DNA from: Cohnella herbarum
GTDB taxonomy: Bacteria; Bacillota; Bacilli; Paenibacillales; Paenibacillaceae
Reading direction: 5' to 3'
NCBI RefSeq assembly: GCF_012849095.1
Contig: NZ_CP051680.1
Span: 5,941,001 to 6,005,000, forward strand
Length of the DNA: 64,000 nucleotides
Program-made: the position numbers and the translations under genes
Notes under the pieces: model-generated
What the model saw: only the letters and a program-made list of their open reading frames with translations
Databases searched by the model: none
What the model was told of the DNA's origin: nothing
Shown here: one piece after another, positions 54,562-63,911 of the stretch
Position numbering within the stretch: position 1 is the first letter of the stretch
Layout of the letters: each line of letters starts with the position of its first letter

Positions 54562-55812
54562 ATGGAAAAATTGATGGTCCGGGGAGGCCGACCGCTTAGA
54601 GGTACGGTCGGTATCAGCGGCGCAAAGAATAGCGCGGTCGCTCTTATTCCCGCAGCGATACTGGCAGAATCGGAAGTACGGCTGGACAACCTGCCTCAAC
54701 TAAGCGATGTGGCCGTATATGCGGAATTGTTAGAAGAGCTTGGAGGCAAAGTATCTTGGCAGGATGACACGATGTCTATCGATCCTTCCGCTATGAGATC
54801 CGTTCCGATGCCTAATGGAAGAGTTAAGTTGCTCAGAGCTTCTTATTATTTAATGGGGGCTTTGTTAGGGAGATTCGGCGAGGCGACGATCGGGTTACCC
54901 GGAGGCTGCAATTTCGAGCCGCGTCCCATCGACCAACATATTAAAGGCTTTGAAGCGTTGGGTGCCGAAGTCACCAATGATCATGGATCCATTCGGATCA
55001 GAGCTAAAGAATTAAGAGGCGCCAAAATTTATTTGGACGTCGTTAGCGTTGGAGCCACGATTAACATTATGTTGGCGGCTTCGAGAGCCAAAGGATTGAC
55101 ATTGATCGAGAATGCGGCGAAAGAACCCGAAATCATTGACGTGGCCACGTTGCTGAATGCAATGGGAGCCAAGATCAAGGGTGCCGGTACGGAGACGATC
55201 CGCATCGAAGGCGTTCAGGAAATGCACGGATGCCGTCATTCTATCATTCCCGATCGCATACAAGCAGGAACATACATGATAGCCGCTGCGGCGACCCGTG
55301 GCGATGTCCTTATCGATAATATTATTCCTAAACATTTGGAAGCCATGACCGCGAAATTGCAGGAAATGGGCGTACACGTCTACGAGATGGACGAAGCCAT
55401 CCGCGTAGTAGGACAATCCCTCTACGAGGCGGTCGACGTGAAGGCGCTCGTCTATCCGGGCTTTGCTACGGATCTTCAATCCCCGATGACAAGCCTGCTT
55501 ACGCAAGCTCGCGGGGTGAGCGTACTGTCGGATTACGTGTACAACAATCGTTTTAAGCATGTCCCGGAACTAGCGCGAATGGGTGCGCAAATTCGGGTGG
55601 AAGGCCGTTCCGCCATTATCGAAGGCGGACCTCTTAATGCCGCTAAAGTACGAGCTGCCGATCTGCGGGCAGGGGCGGCGCTTGTCGTTGCCGCGCTTAC
55701 CGTTGAAGAGGGCACGACCGAAATTAGCGGAGTTGAATATATTGACCGTGGTTACGAGAAGTTAGTTACGCAGCTTAGCAATTTAGGCGCGGAAGTTTGG
55801 CGGCAAGGGTAA
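54562..55812 (+). CDS. murA: UDP-N-acetylglucosamine 1-carboxyvinyltransferase (MurAB/MurZ type)
   Basis: A 416-residue enzyme for the first committed step of peptidoglycan synthesis: transfer of enolpyruvate from phosphoenolpyruvate to UDP-GlcNAc. The fosfomycin-target Cys116 is in [17 protein letters not shown], and the N-terminal Lys in [12 protein letters not shown] is conserved. GAGGAGG precedes the ATG at 54562 (MEKLMVRGG), where MurAB of Bacillus begins. Position between fbaA and rho identifies it as the second MurA paralogue (MurAB/MurZ); the other copy would lie near the atp operon. Confidence 0.93.
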   Translation: MEKLMVRGGRPLRGTVGISGAKNSAVALIPAAILAESEVRLDNLPQLSDVAVYAELLEELGGKVSWQDDTMSIDPSAMRSVPMPNGRVKLLRASYYLMGALLGRFGEATIGLPGGCNFEPRPIDQHIKGFEALGAEVTNDHGSIRIRAKELRGAKIYLDVVSVGATINIMLAASRAKGLTLIENAAKEPEIIDVATLLNAMGAKIKGAGTETIRIEGVQEMHGCRHSIIPDRIQAGTYMIAAAATRGDVLIDNIIPKHLEAMTAKLQEMGVHVYEMDEAIRVVGQSLYEAVDVKALVYPGFATDLQSPMTSLLTQARGVSVLSDYVYNNRFKHVPELARMGAQIRVEGRSAIIEGGPLNAAKVRAADLRAGAALVVAALTVEEGTTEISGVEYIDRGYEKLVTQLSNLGAEVWRQG

Positions 55813-55852
55813 CGAACGAGCAGTCGATTTCTGAATAAAAGTGGGGATTCTA

Positions 55853-57181
55853 TTGACGGATTTAATGATGGCCGATTTGGAAGGGCTGAAGTTGACCGAG
55901 CTCTATAAGCTCGCGAAACAGCACCAAATCAATAATTACGCCCAGATGAAGAAGAAGGAACTGATTATCGCGATTTTGCGGGCACAAGCGGAGCGTAGCG
56001 GTTTGATGTTCATGGAAGGCGTGCTCGAGGTTTTACCTGAAGGGTTCGGGTTTCTACGGCCGATCAACTACCTTCCGAGTCCCGAAGATATTTATATTTC
56101 GGCTTCGCAAATCCGCAAGTTCGATTTGCGGACGGGGGATCTTGTCTCCGGTAAATGCCGGGCGCCGAAAGAAAGCGAACGATATTTCGGATTGCTGCAA
56201 GTTAATGCCGTGAACGGCGTCACTCCCGAAACCGCTGCAGAACGTCTGCATTTTCCTGCACTTACCCCGCTGTATCCGCAGAAGAAGATCAAGCTCGAAA
56301 CGTCTCCCACCCATCTATCCACTCGCATTATGGATCTTGTAGCTCCCGTCGGATTAGGACAACGTGGACTGATCGTTGCGCAGCCTAAAGCAGGTAAAAC
56401 GCTACTGCTTAAAGAGATTGCGAATAGCATATCGATCAATCACCCCGAAATCGATTTATTCGTGCTTCTGATCGACGAGCGTCCGGAAGAAGTGACGGAT
56501 ATGCAGCGTTCGGTCAAGGGCGAGGTTATCGCGTCTACTTTCGATGAGGTGCCCGAGAATCATATCAAGGTCGCGGAGCTGGTGTTGGAACGGGCATTGC
56601 GGCTTGTCGAGCACAAGCGGGACGTCGTGATTCTGCTAGACAGCATCACAAGGCTTGCGAGGGCATATAACTTAGTCGTTCCACCGTCCGGACGTACGTT
56701 ATCCGGGGGTATCGATCCGGCGGCGTTCCATCGTCCGAAGCGGTTTTTCGGTTCGGCGCGTAACATCGAGGAAGGCGGAAGCCTGACGATACTGGCCACC
56801 GCGCTCGTGGAAACGGGTTCGCGTATGGACGATATTATTTATGAAGAGTTTAAAGGGACGGGGAACATGGAGCTGCATCTCGATCGCAAGCTTTCGGAAC
56901 GTCGCATATTCCCTGCTTTGGATATTAGAAGGTCCGGCACGAGACGGGAAGAATTACTGCTCGACAAGGAAGCGCTCGACAAGCTGTGGGCGATTCGCAA
57001 GAGCATGAACGATTCCATGGAGTTCGTGGAAGGCTTCCTCAAGAAGCTTGCCAATACGAAGACAAACCAAGAATTTCTGGATTCTCTGGATACGAGCGGG
57101 GGGCCGAGCGCGCCTAGCCCGTCATCGTCGGGATCCGGTGGAGGACGCCGCCCGACGAGGAGCAGCCCCTCCAGAGTGTAG
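55853..57181 (+). CDS. rho: Transcription termination factor Rho
   Basis: A 442-residue hexameric RNA helicase that ends transcription. Rho N-terminal domain ([18 protein letters not shown]), cold-shock-like RNA-binding domain ([14 protein letters not shown]), then the ATPase with Walker A QPKAGKT (177-183), Walker [17 protein letters not shown] and the Q-loop/R-loop segment [20 protein letters not shown] take the TTG at 55853 as start, shortly after GTGGGG; an in-frame GTG at 55841 is possible. A C-terminal tail of about 25 residues is Gly/Ser/Pro/Arg-rich and not part of the core fold. Confidence 0.96.
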   Translation: MTDLMMADLEGLKLTELYKLAKQHQINNYAQMKKKELIIAILRAQAERSGLMFMEGVLEVLPEGFGFLRPINYLPSPEDIYISASQIRKFDLRTGDLVSGKCRAPKESERYFGLLQVNAVNGVTPETAAERLHFPALTPLYPQKKIKLETSPTHLSTRIMDLVAPVGLGQRGLIVAQPKAGKTLLLKEIANSISINHPEIDLFVLLIDERPEEVTDMQRSVKGEVIASTFDEVPENHIKVAELVLERALRLVEHKRDVVILLDSITRLARAYNLVVPPSGRTLSGGIDPAAFHRPKRFFGSARNIEEGGSLTILATALVETGSRMDDIIYEEFKGTGNMELHLDRKLSERRIFPALDIRRSGTRREELLLDKEALDKLWAIRKSMNDSMEFVEGFLKKLANTKTNQEFLDSLDTSGGPSAPSPSSSGSGGGRRPTRSSPSRV

Positions 57182-57196
57182 AGGAGGGCGCAGCCC

Positions 57197-58447
57197 ATGC
57201 ATCTAGTTTACGCAGACGAACAAGGCAACGTATTTGACCACCCTGAACTATATGGCATCGCCCGTAGCGGCAACGATCTCGTCGAGCTTCTGGAAGACGA
57301 GCTCATTCCGCTGCCTGCGGGGGCCACGTTAGTAGGGCTTCCCCATACCCGCCCGGTCGGCATGGATCCGGCCAGCGGGAAGATGCAATTGCTACCCGGT
57401 GCTTATCAAGCCGTCGGGGCTCTATTGCCGCAAGGCTTCACCCGGTATTATGTCCCGGGCTACTCCAAGACGGACAAGACGCAGAAGTTTCCTCTCTTCG
57501 GCTATACGGCCGTCGTATGGAAGGACGGCGGTTTCTACGTAGCCGCCGGACAGAGCGACGATCCGGAGCCTTGGAATCCCGAGAATTGCGATCGCGACGA
57601 GTTGAAGATCGAGGTCGACCGACTGCTCTCCGCCTACCCGGACAACAAGCTGTACAAGCATCTGTCTCATTGCGCATTGGAATACGAATGCCTAACGGCA
57701 TCTAATACGTTCCTGCAGCGTCTGGAAGGCGCGGTTCCGGTGTCCTTCTCTTGCAACGCGGGGTGTTACGGCTGCATCTCGGAACAACCCGACGATAGCG
57801 GATTCGTCGCTCCGCAAACTCGTTTGAAGTTCAAGCCGGAGATCGATGAAGTCGTGGATATTATGCTCGAGCATCTGCGTGAGCCGCACTCCATCATTAG
57901 CTTCGGGCAAGGTTGCGAAGGTGAGCCTTCAACGCAGGCGAAGACGATTATCGAGGCGATCAAACGCGTTCGCGAGAAGACTTCTCTCGGTTACATTAAC
58001 ATCAATACGAACGCGGGCTTATCCGACCATATGAGGGCGATCACCGATGCAGGGCTCGACCTTATGCGGGTCAGCACGATTAGCGCGATCGACGAACATT
58101 ACAACGCGTACTACAAACCGCGCGGTTATACGCTGAAGAACGTAGAGAAGTCCTTGAAGTACGCAACGGACAAAGGCGTGTATACGTCCATCAATTACTT
58201 GATTTTCCCGGGAGTCACCGACCGCGAGGAAGAGATCGAAGCGATGATCGGATTCGCCCGTCGGACCGGATTGAAATTGATCCAAATGCGCAACCTGAAT
58301 ATCGACCCGGACGCGTATTTATCCCTCATTCCTCCCGCTCAAGGCGAGATTTACGGGATGAAGGCTCTGCTCGAGATCTACAAGCAGGAACTGCCGGATG
58401 TCGTGATTGGGTCTTATACTCACGTTCCTCCGGTCGTGCAGCTCTAA
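57197..58447 (+). CDS. Radical SAM protein of unknown function
   Basis: A 416-residue protein with the iron-sulfur motif CNAGCYGC (Cys186, 190, 193; CX3CX2C) after an unusual N-terminal domain of about 180 residues with two further Cys-containing spots (131, 159/165). The radical SAM barrel continues with SFGQGCEGEPST, ININTNAGL and INYLIFPGVTD. It starts 15 bases after the rho stop with GAGGAGGG, so it is cotranscribed with rho, and sits just before rpmE. I do not know its substrate. The context hints at RNA or ribosome modification, but that is a guess. Confidence 0.85.
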   Translation: MHLVYADEQGNVFDHPELYGIARSGNDLVELLEDELIPLPAGATLVGLPHTRPVGMDPASGKMQLLPGAYQAVGALLPQGFTRYYVPGYSKTDKTQKFPLFGYTAVVWKDGGFYVAAGQSDDPEPWNPENCDRDELKIEVDRLLSAYPDNKLYKHLSHCALEYECLTASNTFLQRLEGAVPVSFSCNAGCYGCISEQPDDSGFVAPQTRLKFKPEIDEVVDIMLEHLREPHSIISFGQGCEGEPSTQAKTIIEAIKRVREKTSLGYININTNAGLSDHMRAITDAGLDLMRVSTISAIDEHYNAYYKPRGYTLKNVEKSLKYATDKGVYTSINYLIFPGVTDREEEIEAMIGFARRTGLKLIQMRNLNIDPDAYLSLIPPAQGEIYGMKALLEIYKQELPDVVIGSYTHVPPVVQL

Positions 58448-58492
58448 ACGGCGCATTATGGCGACAAGGAAAATTGTGCTTGAAGCCGACTG

Positions 58493-58522
58493 TTGTCATG
58501 ACGGGGGACAACGTGCTATAAT
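58493..58522 (+). promoter_or_regulatory. Promoter of rpmE
   Basis: TTGTCA (58493-58498), 18 bases, perfect TATAAT (58517-58522), about 65 bases before the rpmE start. Confidence 0.7.
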
Positions 58523-58585
58523 CCCATCATGTGTCTATTACTCTGGATCCGCATGTTGATCCAGGGCAGAAAGAAGGTGAACCCT

Positions 58586-58783
58586 TTGAAACCATCCATT
58601 CATCCGCAATACAATGTGATTACGGCATCTTGCGCATGCGGAAACACTTTCGAAACAGGTTCGATCAAATCGAATCTTAAAGTAGAGATCTGTTCGGCGT
58701 GCCACCCGTTCTACACAGGTAAACAGAAGTTTATCGATGCAGGCGGTCGCGTAGACAAATTCAAGAAGAAATACGGTATTTAA
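58586..58783 (+). CDS. rpmE: 50S ribosomal protein L31
   Basis: A 65-residue L31 of the zinc-binding (C+) type: Cys16 and Cys18 in ASCACGNTF, Cys36 and Cys39 in [13 protein letters not shown], then the C-terminal [14 protein letters not shown]. The start is a TTG at 58586, 6 bases after AGAAGGTG ([10 protein letters not shown]); the frame upstream is leader. It lies after rho as in Bacillus. Zinc-starved cells often use a C- paralogue (YtiA) instead, which is not in this window. Confidence 0.96.
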   Translation: MKPSIHPQYNVITASCACGNTFETGSIKSNLKVEICSACHPFYTGKQKFIDAGGRVDKFKKKYGI

Positions 58784-58853
58784 TTATGCAACCGATAGCC
58801 AATGTCGTTCGGCATGCTCGGTTGTCATAAAAAATTTTCCGTATAGAGATAAG

Positions 58854-58894
58854 CCTCCTTTGAAATCCTACGGGATAACAAGGGAGGTTTTTTT
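58854..58894 (+). terminator. Terminator after rpmE that covers the next ribosome site
   Basis: GCCTCCTTTG and CAAGGGAGG form the stem (with ATCC/GGAT inside), followed by seven Ts. The 3' arm GGGAGG is also the Shine-Dalgarno of the lipoprotein gene starting at 58896. Confidence 0.8.
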
Positions 58895-58895
58895 C

Positions 58896-59300
58896 ATGCA
58901 AACGCAACGGAAAACGATGAAATGGATGGTAGTTACGGTATGCGCATTGCTGATTTTATCCGGGTGCGGAAACAATGCCAAAACGAATTCGAACGGGATG
59001 AAGGCTAAGAGCTACGCCAACGATGGCTACTTAGGCAGGGCAAACAGCAATCCGAGTCTTCCCGGTCACCATATCGTGACCAATTACGATCGCGATAATC
59101 GCTCGATGAGGGACGCTATCCGCAAAGTGCCTGGCGTTGCCGACTCGAATATTACATTTACCGGTGCAGACGCATACGTAACCATTAAGCTTGCCCCCGG
59201 TCTTAAAGCGCGTGAAATTCCCACCGTCGAACAGCAGGCGGCTACGGTTCTGAGGTTTAATTATCCTAGGTATACCATACATGTCAAATCAATGAAGTAA
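58896..59300 (+). CDS. YhcN/YlaJ family spore lipoprotein
   Basis: A 134-residue lipoprotein: signal peptide VVTVCALLILSGC with lipidated Cys24, then a small domain with the YhcN/YlaJ pattern (MRDAIRKVPGVADSNITFTG, DAYVTIKLAPG). Family members are spore inner-membrane or germination-related lipoproteins. The ATG at 58896 follows GGGAGG by 8 bases, and that site lies inside the rpmE terminator hairpin, so expression probably needs either a promoter inside the hairpin region or its opening. The exact job is not known. Confidence 0.85.
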   Translation: MQTQRKTMKWMVVTVCALLILSGCGNNAKTNSNGMKAKSYANDGYLGRANSNPSLPGHHIVTNYDRDNRSMRDAIRKVPGVADSNITFTGADAYVTIKLAPGLKAREIPTVEQQAATVLRFNYPRYTIHVKSMK

Positions 59301-59336
59301 TATTAAAAGTAAATGCGAGGGAACTGTTTCCTTTGG

Positions 59337-59365
59337 TTGCACTTCCCGCTTCAATTCGCTATACT
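59337..59365 (+). promoter_or_regulatory. Promoter of the SRP RNA
   Basis: TTGCAC (59337-59342), 17 bases, TATACT (59360-59365), placing the transcript start near 59372, where the RNA begins. Confidence 0.7.
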
Positions 59366-59372
59366 TAGTTTT

Positions 59373-59590
59373 GCCGTGCTAGACGGGGAGGTAGCGGTGC
59401 CCTGTAACTCGCAATCCGCTCCAGCGAGGTTGAATTCCTGTTTTAGGTTTTGTGATGCAGGTTCCGGTAGGTTTCGTGCCGTGTTGACGGCAGGGTCCTC
59501 CGCGAGGGACGGCCATGAACCCGGTCAGGTCCGGAAGGAAGCAGCCATAAGTGGTTTAGTTCTTGTGTTGGAGGGTAGCTCGGCCTGAGC
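59373..59590 (+). ncRNA. ffs: Signal recognition particle RNA, large Bacillus type
   Basis: The Alu domain is at the 5' end: GGGGAGGTAGCGGTGCCCTG followed by CTCGCAATCCGCTCCAGCGA. The S-domain tip that binds Ffh is GTCAGGTCCGGAAGGAAGCA (59524-59543). The ends pair: GCCGTGCTA (59373-59381) with TAGCTCGGC (59576-59584). The exact 3' end is approximate. It lies upstream of dnaX, as scr does in Bacillus. Confidence 0.93.
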
Positions 59591-59671
59591 GACTCACTCT
59601 TATTCGGCTGGATCACAATTATCGAAATCAGGTGCACGGTTCTAACTCTAATCGCATATGAAATTCCAATT

Positions 59672-59715
59672 AAGAAGCGCTTCGGCCCGTTAGGGTGCCG
59701 CGGCGCTTCTTTTGT
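59672..59715 (+). terminator. Rho-independent terminator downstream of the SRP RNA
   Basis: AAGAAGCGC (59672-59680) pairs with GCGCTTCTT (59703-59711), with CGGC/GCCG inside, then TTG. The stretch 59591-59671 between RNA and hairpin shows no other feature. Confidence 0.75.
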
Positions 59716-59837
59716 TGCGTCCTTGCAGTCCATTCCGTCAGAAAATACTTCTTCTGGCGTAGGTCCGAAGGAGGGAAATTATAAAATATACCGAATATTT
59801 ACAATTGGGCTGGCTCGTTGACCGGAGGTGAATACAA

Positions 59838-60959
59838 ATGATGGACGAACCGGCAATGCTTGCGGAAGACGATTCCGCTGCTTCGAATCAATTGAAGCGA
59901 GAACGCTTCTTTCAGAAGTTTGCGCAACGTTTTCTGAACTTCGAGGGCATTGGCGTTCTTCTTCTGGATCGGGAATTTCGCGTTGTGGAGATCAGTGAGA
60001 TGATTTGCACCCTGTTCGGGTGTAATCGCGACGACATCATAGATAAAACCATCGAGGAGTGTTTTGAAATGCTTCCGTTACACCCCAGGCCGTTCGATCG
60101 GAGCTTGCTTGAAGGGGAAGTGTTTCGCAATCGTGAATTAAATTGGAAGCGGGACAAGATTAGCTTTAAGCTCATGTTGGACGGGGAAGTACTTCAAGAT
60201 AACGGGGCGGTGACTGGAGCCTTTATTCTCTTCAGGGACGTATCCCATCTTTTGGCGCTTGAAGAGCAGATCAGGCGCTCGGATCGGCTGAAGACGATCG
60301 GTCAGATTGCGGCGGGTACGGCGCATGAAATCCGTAATCCGTTAACGGCGATCAAAGGGTTCATGCAACTGCTGAACAAAACCCTTTTGGAGCGAAGCAT
60401 GAGCAAGGAACAGGAGTTCGTCGGCATCGTGTTGTCTGAGATAGATAGAGTCAACGAGCTCGTCAGCGAATTTCTTTTACTTAGCAAGCCGAAGGAAATC
60501 AAGCAGGTACCGATGAGGATAGGGAGGGTGTTGCAAGAAATTCTTCCAATGATCCGAAACGAAGCGCTTCTTCACAAGGTGACCGTTCTTTACTATCCGA
60601 AACCGGAGCTTCCTCCAATCTTGGCGGATAAGGAACTATTGAAGCAAGTATTCCTGAATTTGGGGAAAAATGCGATTGAGGCTATGGACGGGGGAGGGAC
60701 ATTAATAATTCGCGAGTGCATTTATCCCCATGAATCCGACAAAATCGCCGTGGAAATATCGGATACAGGACCTGGGATCGCCGCAGACGTTCTCGAGAAG
60801 GTGTTTGATCCGTTCTTCACGACGAAACCTCAGGGGACGGGGCTGGGGCTGTCCGTTTGCCAGAGAATCGTTCATGATTTGGGGGGCAGGATCGAGGTCG
60901 TTTCCGATGAAGCGGGAAGTCAATTCACCGTATGGATGCCTTATGCCGCGGGTCAGTAA
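59838..60959 (+). CDS. Cytoplasmic PAS-domain sensor histidine kinase
   Basis: A 373-residue kinase with no membrane segment. A PAS domain (about residues 25-140: GIGVLLLDREFRVVEISEMI) leads to the HisKA box GTAHEIRNPLTAIKGFMQLL (His163) and a HATPase domain with NLGKNAIEAM, ISDTGPGIA and TGLGLSVCQRIV. There is no partner regulator gene next to it. The orphan, soluble PAS/HisKA form is that of Bacillus sporulation kinases such as KinA or KinE, so it could feed Spo0F (inference). GGAGGTG precedes the ATG. A palindromic repeat follows the stop. Confidence 0.88.
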   Translation: MMDEPAMLAEDDSAASNQLKRERFFQKFAQRFLNFEGIGVLLLDREFRVVEISEMICTLFGCNRDDIIDKTIEECFEMLPLHPRPFDRSLLEGEVFRNRELNWKRDKISFKLMLDGEVLQDNGAVTGAFILFRDVSHLLALEEQIRRSDRLKTIGQIAAGTAHEIRNPLTAIKGFMQLLNKTLLERSMSKEQEFVGIVLSEIDRVNELVSEFLLLSKPKEIKQVPMRIGRVLQEILPMIRNEALLHKVTVLYYPKPELPPILADKELLKQVFLNLGKNAIEAMDGGGTLIIRECIYPHESDKIAVEISDTGPGIAADVLEKVFDPFFTTKPQGTGLGLSVCQRIVHDLGGRIEVVSDEAGSQFTVWMPYAAGQ

Positions 60960-60968
60960 GTTTAGCGG

Positions 60969-61018
60969 GTTCAAAAAGTCACCTGTTTACTCCGTGATCA
61001 AAGGATGACTTTTTGAAC
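60969..61018. repeat. Palindrome-ended intergenic repeat, short copy
   Basis: GTTCAAAAAGTCA (60969-60981) and its inverse TGACTTTTTGAAC (61006-61018). The last 29 bases match the right end of the 168-bp copy at 9951-10118 except for one base, so this copy looks internally deleted. It may also end transcription of the kinase gene. Confidence 0.75.
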
Positions 61019-61109
61019 TGCTTCTTAAGGAAAAAGTTGTAGGCGGTGGAGCGCGATCTTCCGATGATGTATAATGGGTGAAACGGCAAGCTGACGGGAG
61101 CGACAAGCA

Positions 61110-62897
61110 ATGGCACACCTTGCTTTGTACCGGGCCTGGCGTCCCCAGACGTTCAAGGACATGGTCGGGCAGCAACATATCGTACAGACCCTGCAGAACG
61201 CAATTCGCGAGAATCGCCTATCCCACGCGTATTTGTTCAGCGGTCCGAGAGGAACCGGGAAAACAAGCGCGGCGAAAATATTGGCGAAAGCCGTTAACTG
61301 CGAGCACGGCCCTGCACCCGAGCCTTGTAATGAATGCTCGCAGTGCGAGCGGATTACAAGCGGCTCCGTAATGGACGTGGTCGAGATCGATGCGGCATCC
61401 AACCGCGGGGTTGAGGAGATTCGCGATATTCGCGACAAAGTAAAATATTCGCCGACGGAAGTGCGGCGTAAAGTGTATATTATCGATGAAGTGCACATGC
61501 TGACAACAGAAGCGTTTAATGCTTTGCTGAAGACGTTGGAGGAACCGCCCGGGCATGTCATGTTCATATTGGCGACGACCGAGCCTCATAAGCTTCCCCC
61601 CACGATCATCTCGCGGTGTCAGCGTTTTGATTTTCGCCGTGTTTCCTTAGAGGAACAAGCGGGTCGCCTTCGAGAGATTTGCACGGAAGAGCGGATCACC
61701 GCTGAAGACGAGGCTCTGAGATATATCGCGAGGTTATCCGATGGCGGGATGCGCGACGCGTTAAGTCTGCTGGATCAGATTTCGTCGTTCACGGGCGGTC
61801 AAGTTAGCCTGGAGCATGCGGTCGAAGCGACCGGGGGGCTGCCTTCGGAGCAATTCGCGAGACTTGCGATCGCCATTCGGGAGAACGACGCGACTAAAGT
61901 TTTGCTTGAAATCGACGAGATGATGAGATCGGGTAAGAGCGCCGACAAATGTTTGGAGCAACTGATGCACTACTTCAGAGATTTGTTGCTTGCGCAGTTG
62001 GCGCCGGATGCGGGAGACTCCTCCGGGCGCATAGCCAATCCGACCGAGCTTAAAGAAATGTCGGGCGGATTTTCTCGAGAGCGGTTATTTGCTATCATTG
62101 ATTTGTTAAACCGCTATCAGAGCGAAATGAAATATGCGGCTCACCCGCAAACGATGTTCGAGATTGCTCTGCTAAAGCTTTGCTCGGAAGATCGGGGCGT
62201 ATCGTTCGCGGCCGAATCGGCATCTAATGCGAATAAGGGTTCAGCGGAAGCGGGAGTCGGCCGAGGAGAGTTGGCGCAACTGAAGCAGCAAGTCGCCGCT
62301 TTGGAGAAGAAGCTGGGAGCATTAGCAAGCAGCGGTTTAGCGGCCTCTCCGACGGGGACTTCTCCGTCAGGCGGCGGCAACGCTAATTCCCGAGGAGGCT
62401 CGGGCGGCGGATCGGCGCCAAGTTCGCCTAGACCTTCCGCCGTTCCTCGCGCCAAGCTGAATGCGTTCGTGGAAGCCCGGGAGTCGGCGGGGCAATCCTT
62501 GGCTAAGTGGCCGCAAATTCTCCAGAGAGTCAAGGAGGAGCGGGTGACCGTTCATGCTTGGCTGGTCGATGGGGAACCCGTCTCTTTCGAAGGAGACGCG
62601 TTCTTGGTCGCATTCCGAAACACGATTCACCGCGAAACGACGGAGAGGCCCGCTAACAGGGGCGTCATCGAAGGGGTTCTAAGCTCTATTCTCGGCAGTC
62701 CGACTCAGCTGGTTACCGTTATGCAGAAGGAATGGCAGGATGCCGTAGCCGAAAGCACGGGCAAGCCGAAGGGATCCGAATTGGGCGAGGAGTTGCTTCT
62801 CGTTCCCGAGGATGAAGCCGGGGCAAAGAATGAACCTTGGGTTGACGAGGCCGTTCGTTTGTTCGGGGAGCAGTTAGTAACGATTAAAGACGATTAG
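61110..62897 (+). CDS. dnaX: DNA polymerase III subunits gamma/tau
   Basis: A 595-residue clamp-loader ATPase. Walker A GPRGTGKTSAAKIL, the zinc-binding cluster CEHGPAPEPCNECSQC, Walker B VYIIDEVHML, the sensor/arginine-finger SRCQRFDFRR, and the collar domain. A flexible Gly/Ser/Pro-rich linker (about 400-450) joins the C-terminal tau part that contacts the polymerase. GGGAG lies before the ATG. Order SRP RNA, dnaX, ebfC, recR is the Bacillus order. A shorter gamma form by frameshift is not indicated. Confidence 0.96.
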   Translation: MAHLALYRAWRPQTFKDMVGQQHIVQTLQNAIRENRLSHAYLFSGPRGTGKTSAAKILAKAVNCEHGPAPEPCNECSQCERITSGSVMDVVEIDAASNRGVEEIRDIRDKVKYSPTEVRRKVYIIDEVHMLTTEAFNALLKTLEEPPGHVMFILATTEPHKLPPTIISRCQRFDFRRVSLEEQAGRLREICTEERITAEDEALRYIARLSDGGMRDALSLLDQISSFTGGQVSLEHAVEATGGLPSEQFARLAIAIRENDATKVLLEIDEMMRSGKSADKCLEQLMHYFRDLLLAQLAPDAGDSSGRIANPTELKEMSGGFSRERLFAIIDLLNRYQSEMKYAAHPQTMFEIALLKLCSEDRGVSFAAESASNANKGSAEAGVGRGELAQLKQQVAALEKKLGALASSGLAASPTGTSPSGGGNANSRGGSGGGSAPSSPRPSAVPRAKLNAFVEARESAGQSLAKWPQILQRVKEERVTVHAWLVDGEPVSFEGDAFLVAFRNTIHRETTERPANRGVIEGVLSSILGSPTQLVTVMQKEWQDAVAESTGKPKGSELGEELLLVPEDEAGAKNEPWVDEAVRLFGEQLVTIKDD

Positions 62898-62917
62898 GAT
62901 AAAGGGAGGCAATAACA

Positions 62918-63229
62918 ATGAACAACATGAATCAAATGATGAAGCAAGTTAAGAAGATGCAGGAGCAAATGATGAAGGCGCAAGAAGAATTGGGAACCAA
63001 GACGATCGAAGGAACGGCGGGCGGCGGCGTAGTCACGGTTTCCGTGAACGGCCACAAAAAATTGCTCGACATTAAGATCAAGCCGGAAGCGGTTGATCCG
63101 GAAGACGTCGAAATGCTGCAAGATCTCGTTCTGACTGCGGTTAACGACGCTTTAACGAAAGCCGACGAGTTGGCGAACCAAGATATGGGCAAGTATACCG
63201 GAGGCATGAAAATCCCCGGATTGTTCTAA
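62918..63229 (+). CDS. ebfC: YbaB/EbfC family nucleoid-associated protein
   Basis: A 103-residue DNA-binding protein. Met/Lys/Gln-rich N-terminal helix ([20 protein letters not shown]), a beta core with [19 protein letters not shown], and a C-terminal helix. It binds DNA as a dimer and is linked to recombination and nucleoid structure; the precise role in Gram-positives is not settled. AAAGGGAGG precedes the ATG, 20 bases after dnaX. Corresponds to yaaK of Bacillus subtilis. Confidence 0.95.
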   Translation: MNNMNQMMKQVKKMQEQMMKAQEELGTKTIEGTAGGGVVTVSVNGHKKLLDIKIKPEAVDPEDVEMLQDLVLTAVNDALTKADELANQDMGKYTGGMKIPGLF

Positions 63230-63263
63230 TCCGAGAAACGATGATTAGAGGAGACGGGAGCCT

Positions 63264-63863
63264 TTGTTTTATCCAGAACCGATTGCCAAGCTGATCGACT
63301 CCTTCTCCCGCCTTCCCGGCATTGGGCCTAAGACGGCTGCCAGATTGGCCTTTTACGTCTTGCGAATGAAGGAAGAAGACGTGATTGATTTCGCCAAGGC
63401 GCTCGTGAACGTCAAGCGTAACTTGACCTATTGTTCCGTATGCTGCAACATCACCGATACCGACCCTTGCCGGATTTGTTCCGATAAGTCGAGGGACGTA
63501 TCCGTGATTTGCGTAGTTCAAGAGCCGAAGGATCTCGTCGCGATGGAGAGAACCCGCGAATTCCACGGGCATTACCACGTGTTGAACGGCGCGATCTCCC
63601 CGATGGACGGCTTGGGACCGGATGACATCCGAATCGCCGAACTGGTGCGGCGTCTCGGCGACGATACGGTTCAAGAGCTGATTCTGGCTACTAATCCGAA
63701 TATTGAAGGCGAAGCTACGGCGATGTATCTGTCGCGATTGGTAAAGCCTTTTGGCATTAAGGTGACCCGTATCGCCCACGGATTGCCGGTCGGCGGAGAC
63801 TTGGAATACGCGGACGAAGTGACGATCTCCAAGGCATTGGAAGGTCGCAGGGAGTTATACTAG
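63264..63863 (+). CDS. recR: Recombination mediator RecR
   Basis: A 199-residue DNA repair protein that with RecO and RecF loads RecA on gapped DNA. Helix-hairpin-helix [19 protein letters not shown], four-Cys zinc finger (Cys57, 60, 69, 72), and a Toprim domain ([33 protein letters not shown]). TTG start at 63264 after a GAGGAG/GGGAG region. Third gene of the dnaX-ebfC-recR operon. A UUCG-loop terminator follows. Confidence 0.96.
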   Translation: MFYPEPIAKLIDSFSRLPGIGPKTAARLAFYVLRMKEEDVIDFAKALVNVKRNLTYCSVCCNITDTDPCRICSDKSRDVSVICVVQEPKDLVAMERTREFHGHYHVLNGAISPMDGLGPDDIRIAELVRRLGDDTVQELILATNPNIEGEATAMYLSRLVKPFGIKVTRIAHGLPVGGDLEYADEVTISKALEGRRELY

Positions 63864-63888
63864 CATTTTTGAAGCTTTTATCGATTAT

Positions 63889-63911
63889 CGGACGCCTTCG
63901 GGCGTCTTTTT
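63889..63911 (+). terminator. Rho-independent terminator after recR
   Basis: GACGCC, the tetraloop TTCG, GGCGTC, then TTTTT. The remaining 89 bases of the window show no supported feature. Confidence 0.88.

Noticed and set aside
59313-59733. Open frames across the SRP RNA on both strands
   Set aside because: The sequence is a structured RNA gene with conserved Alu and S-domain motifs.
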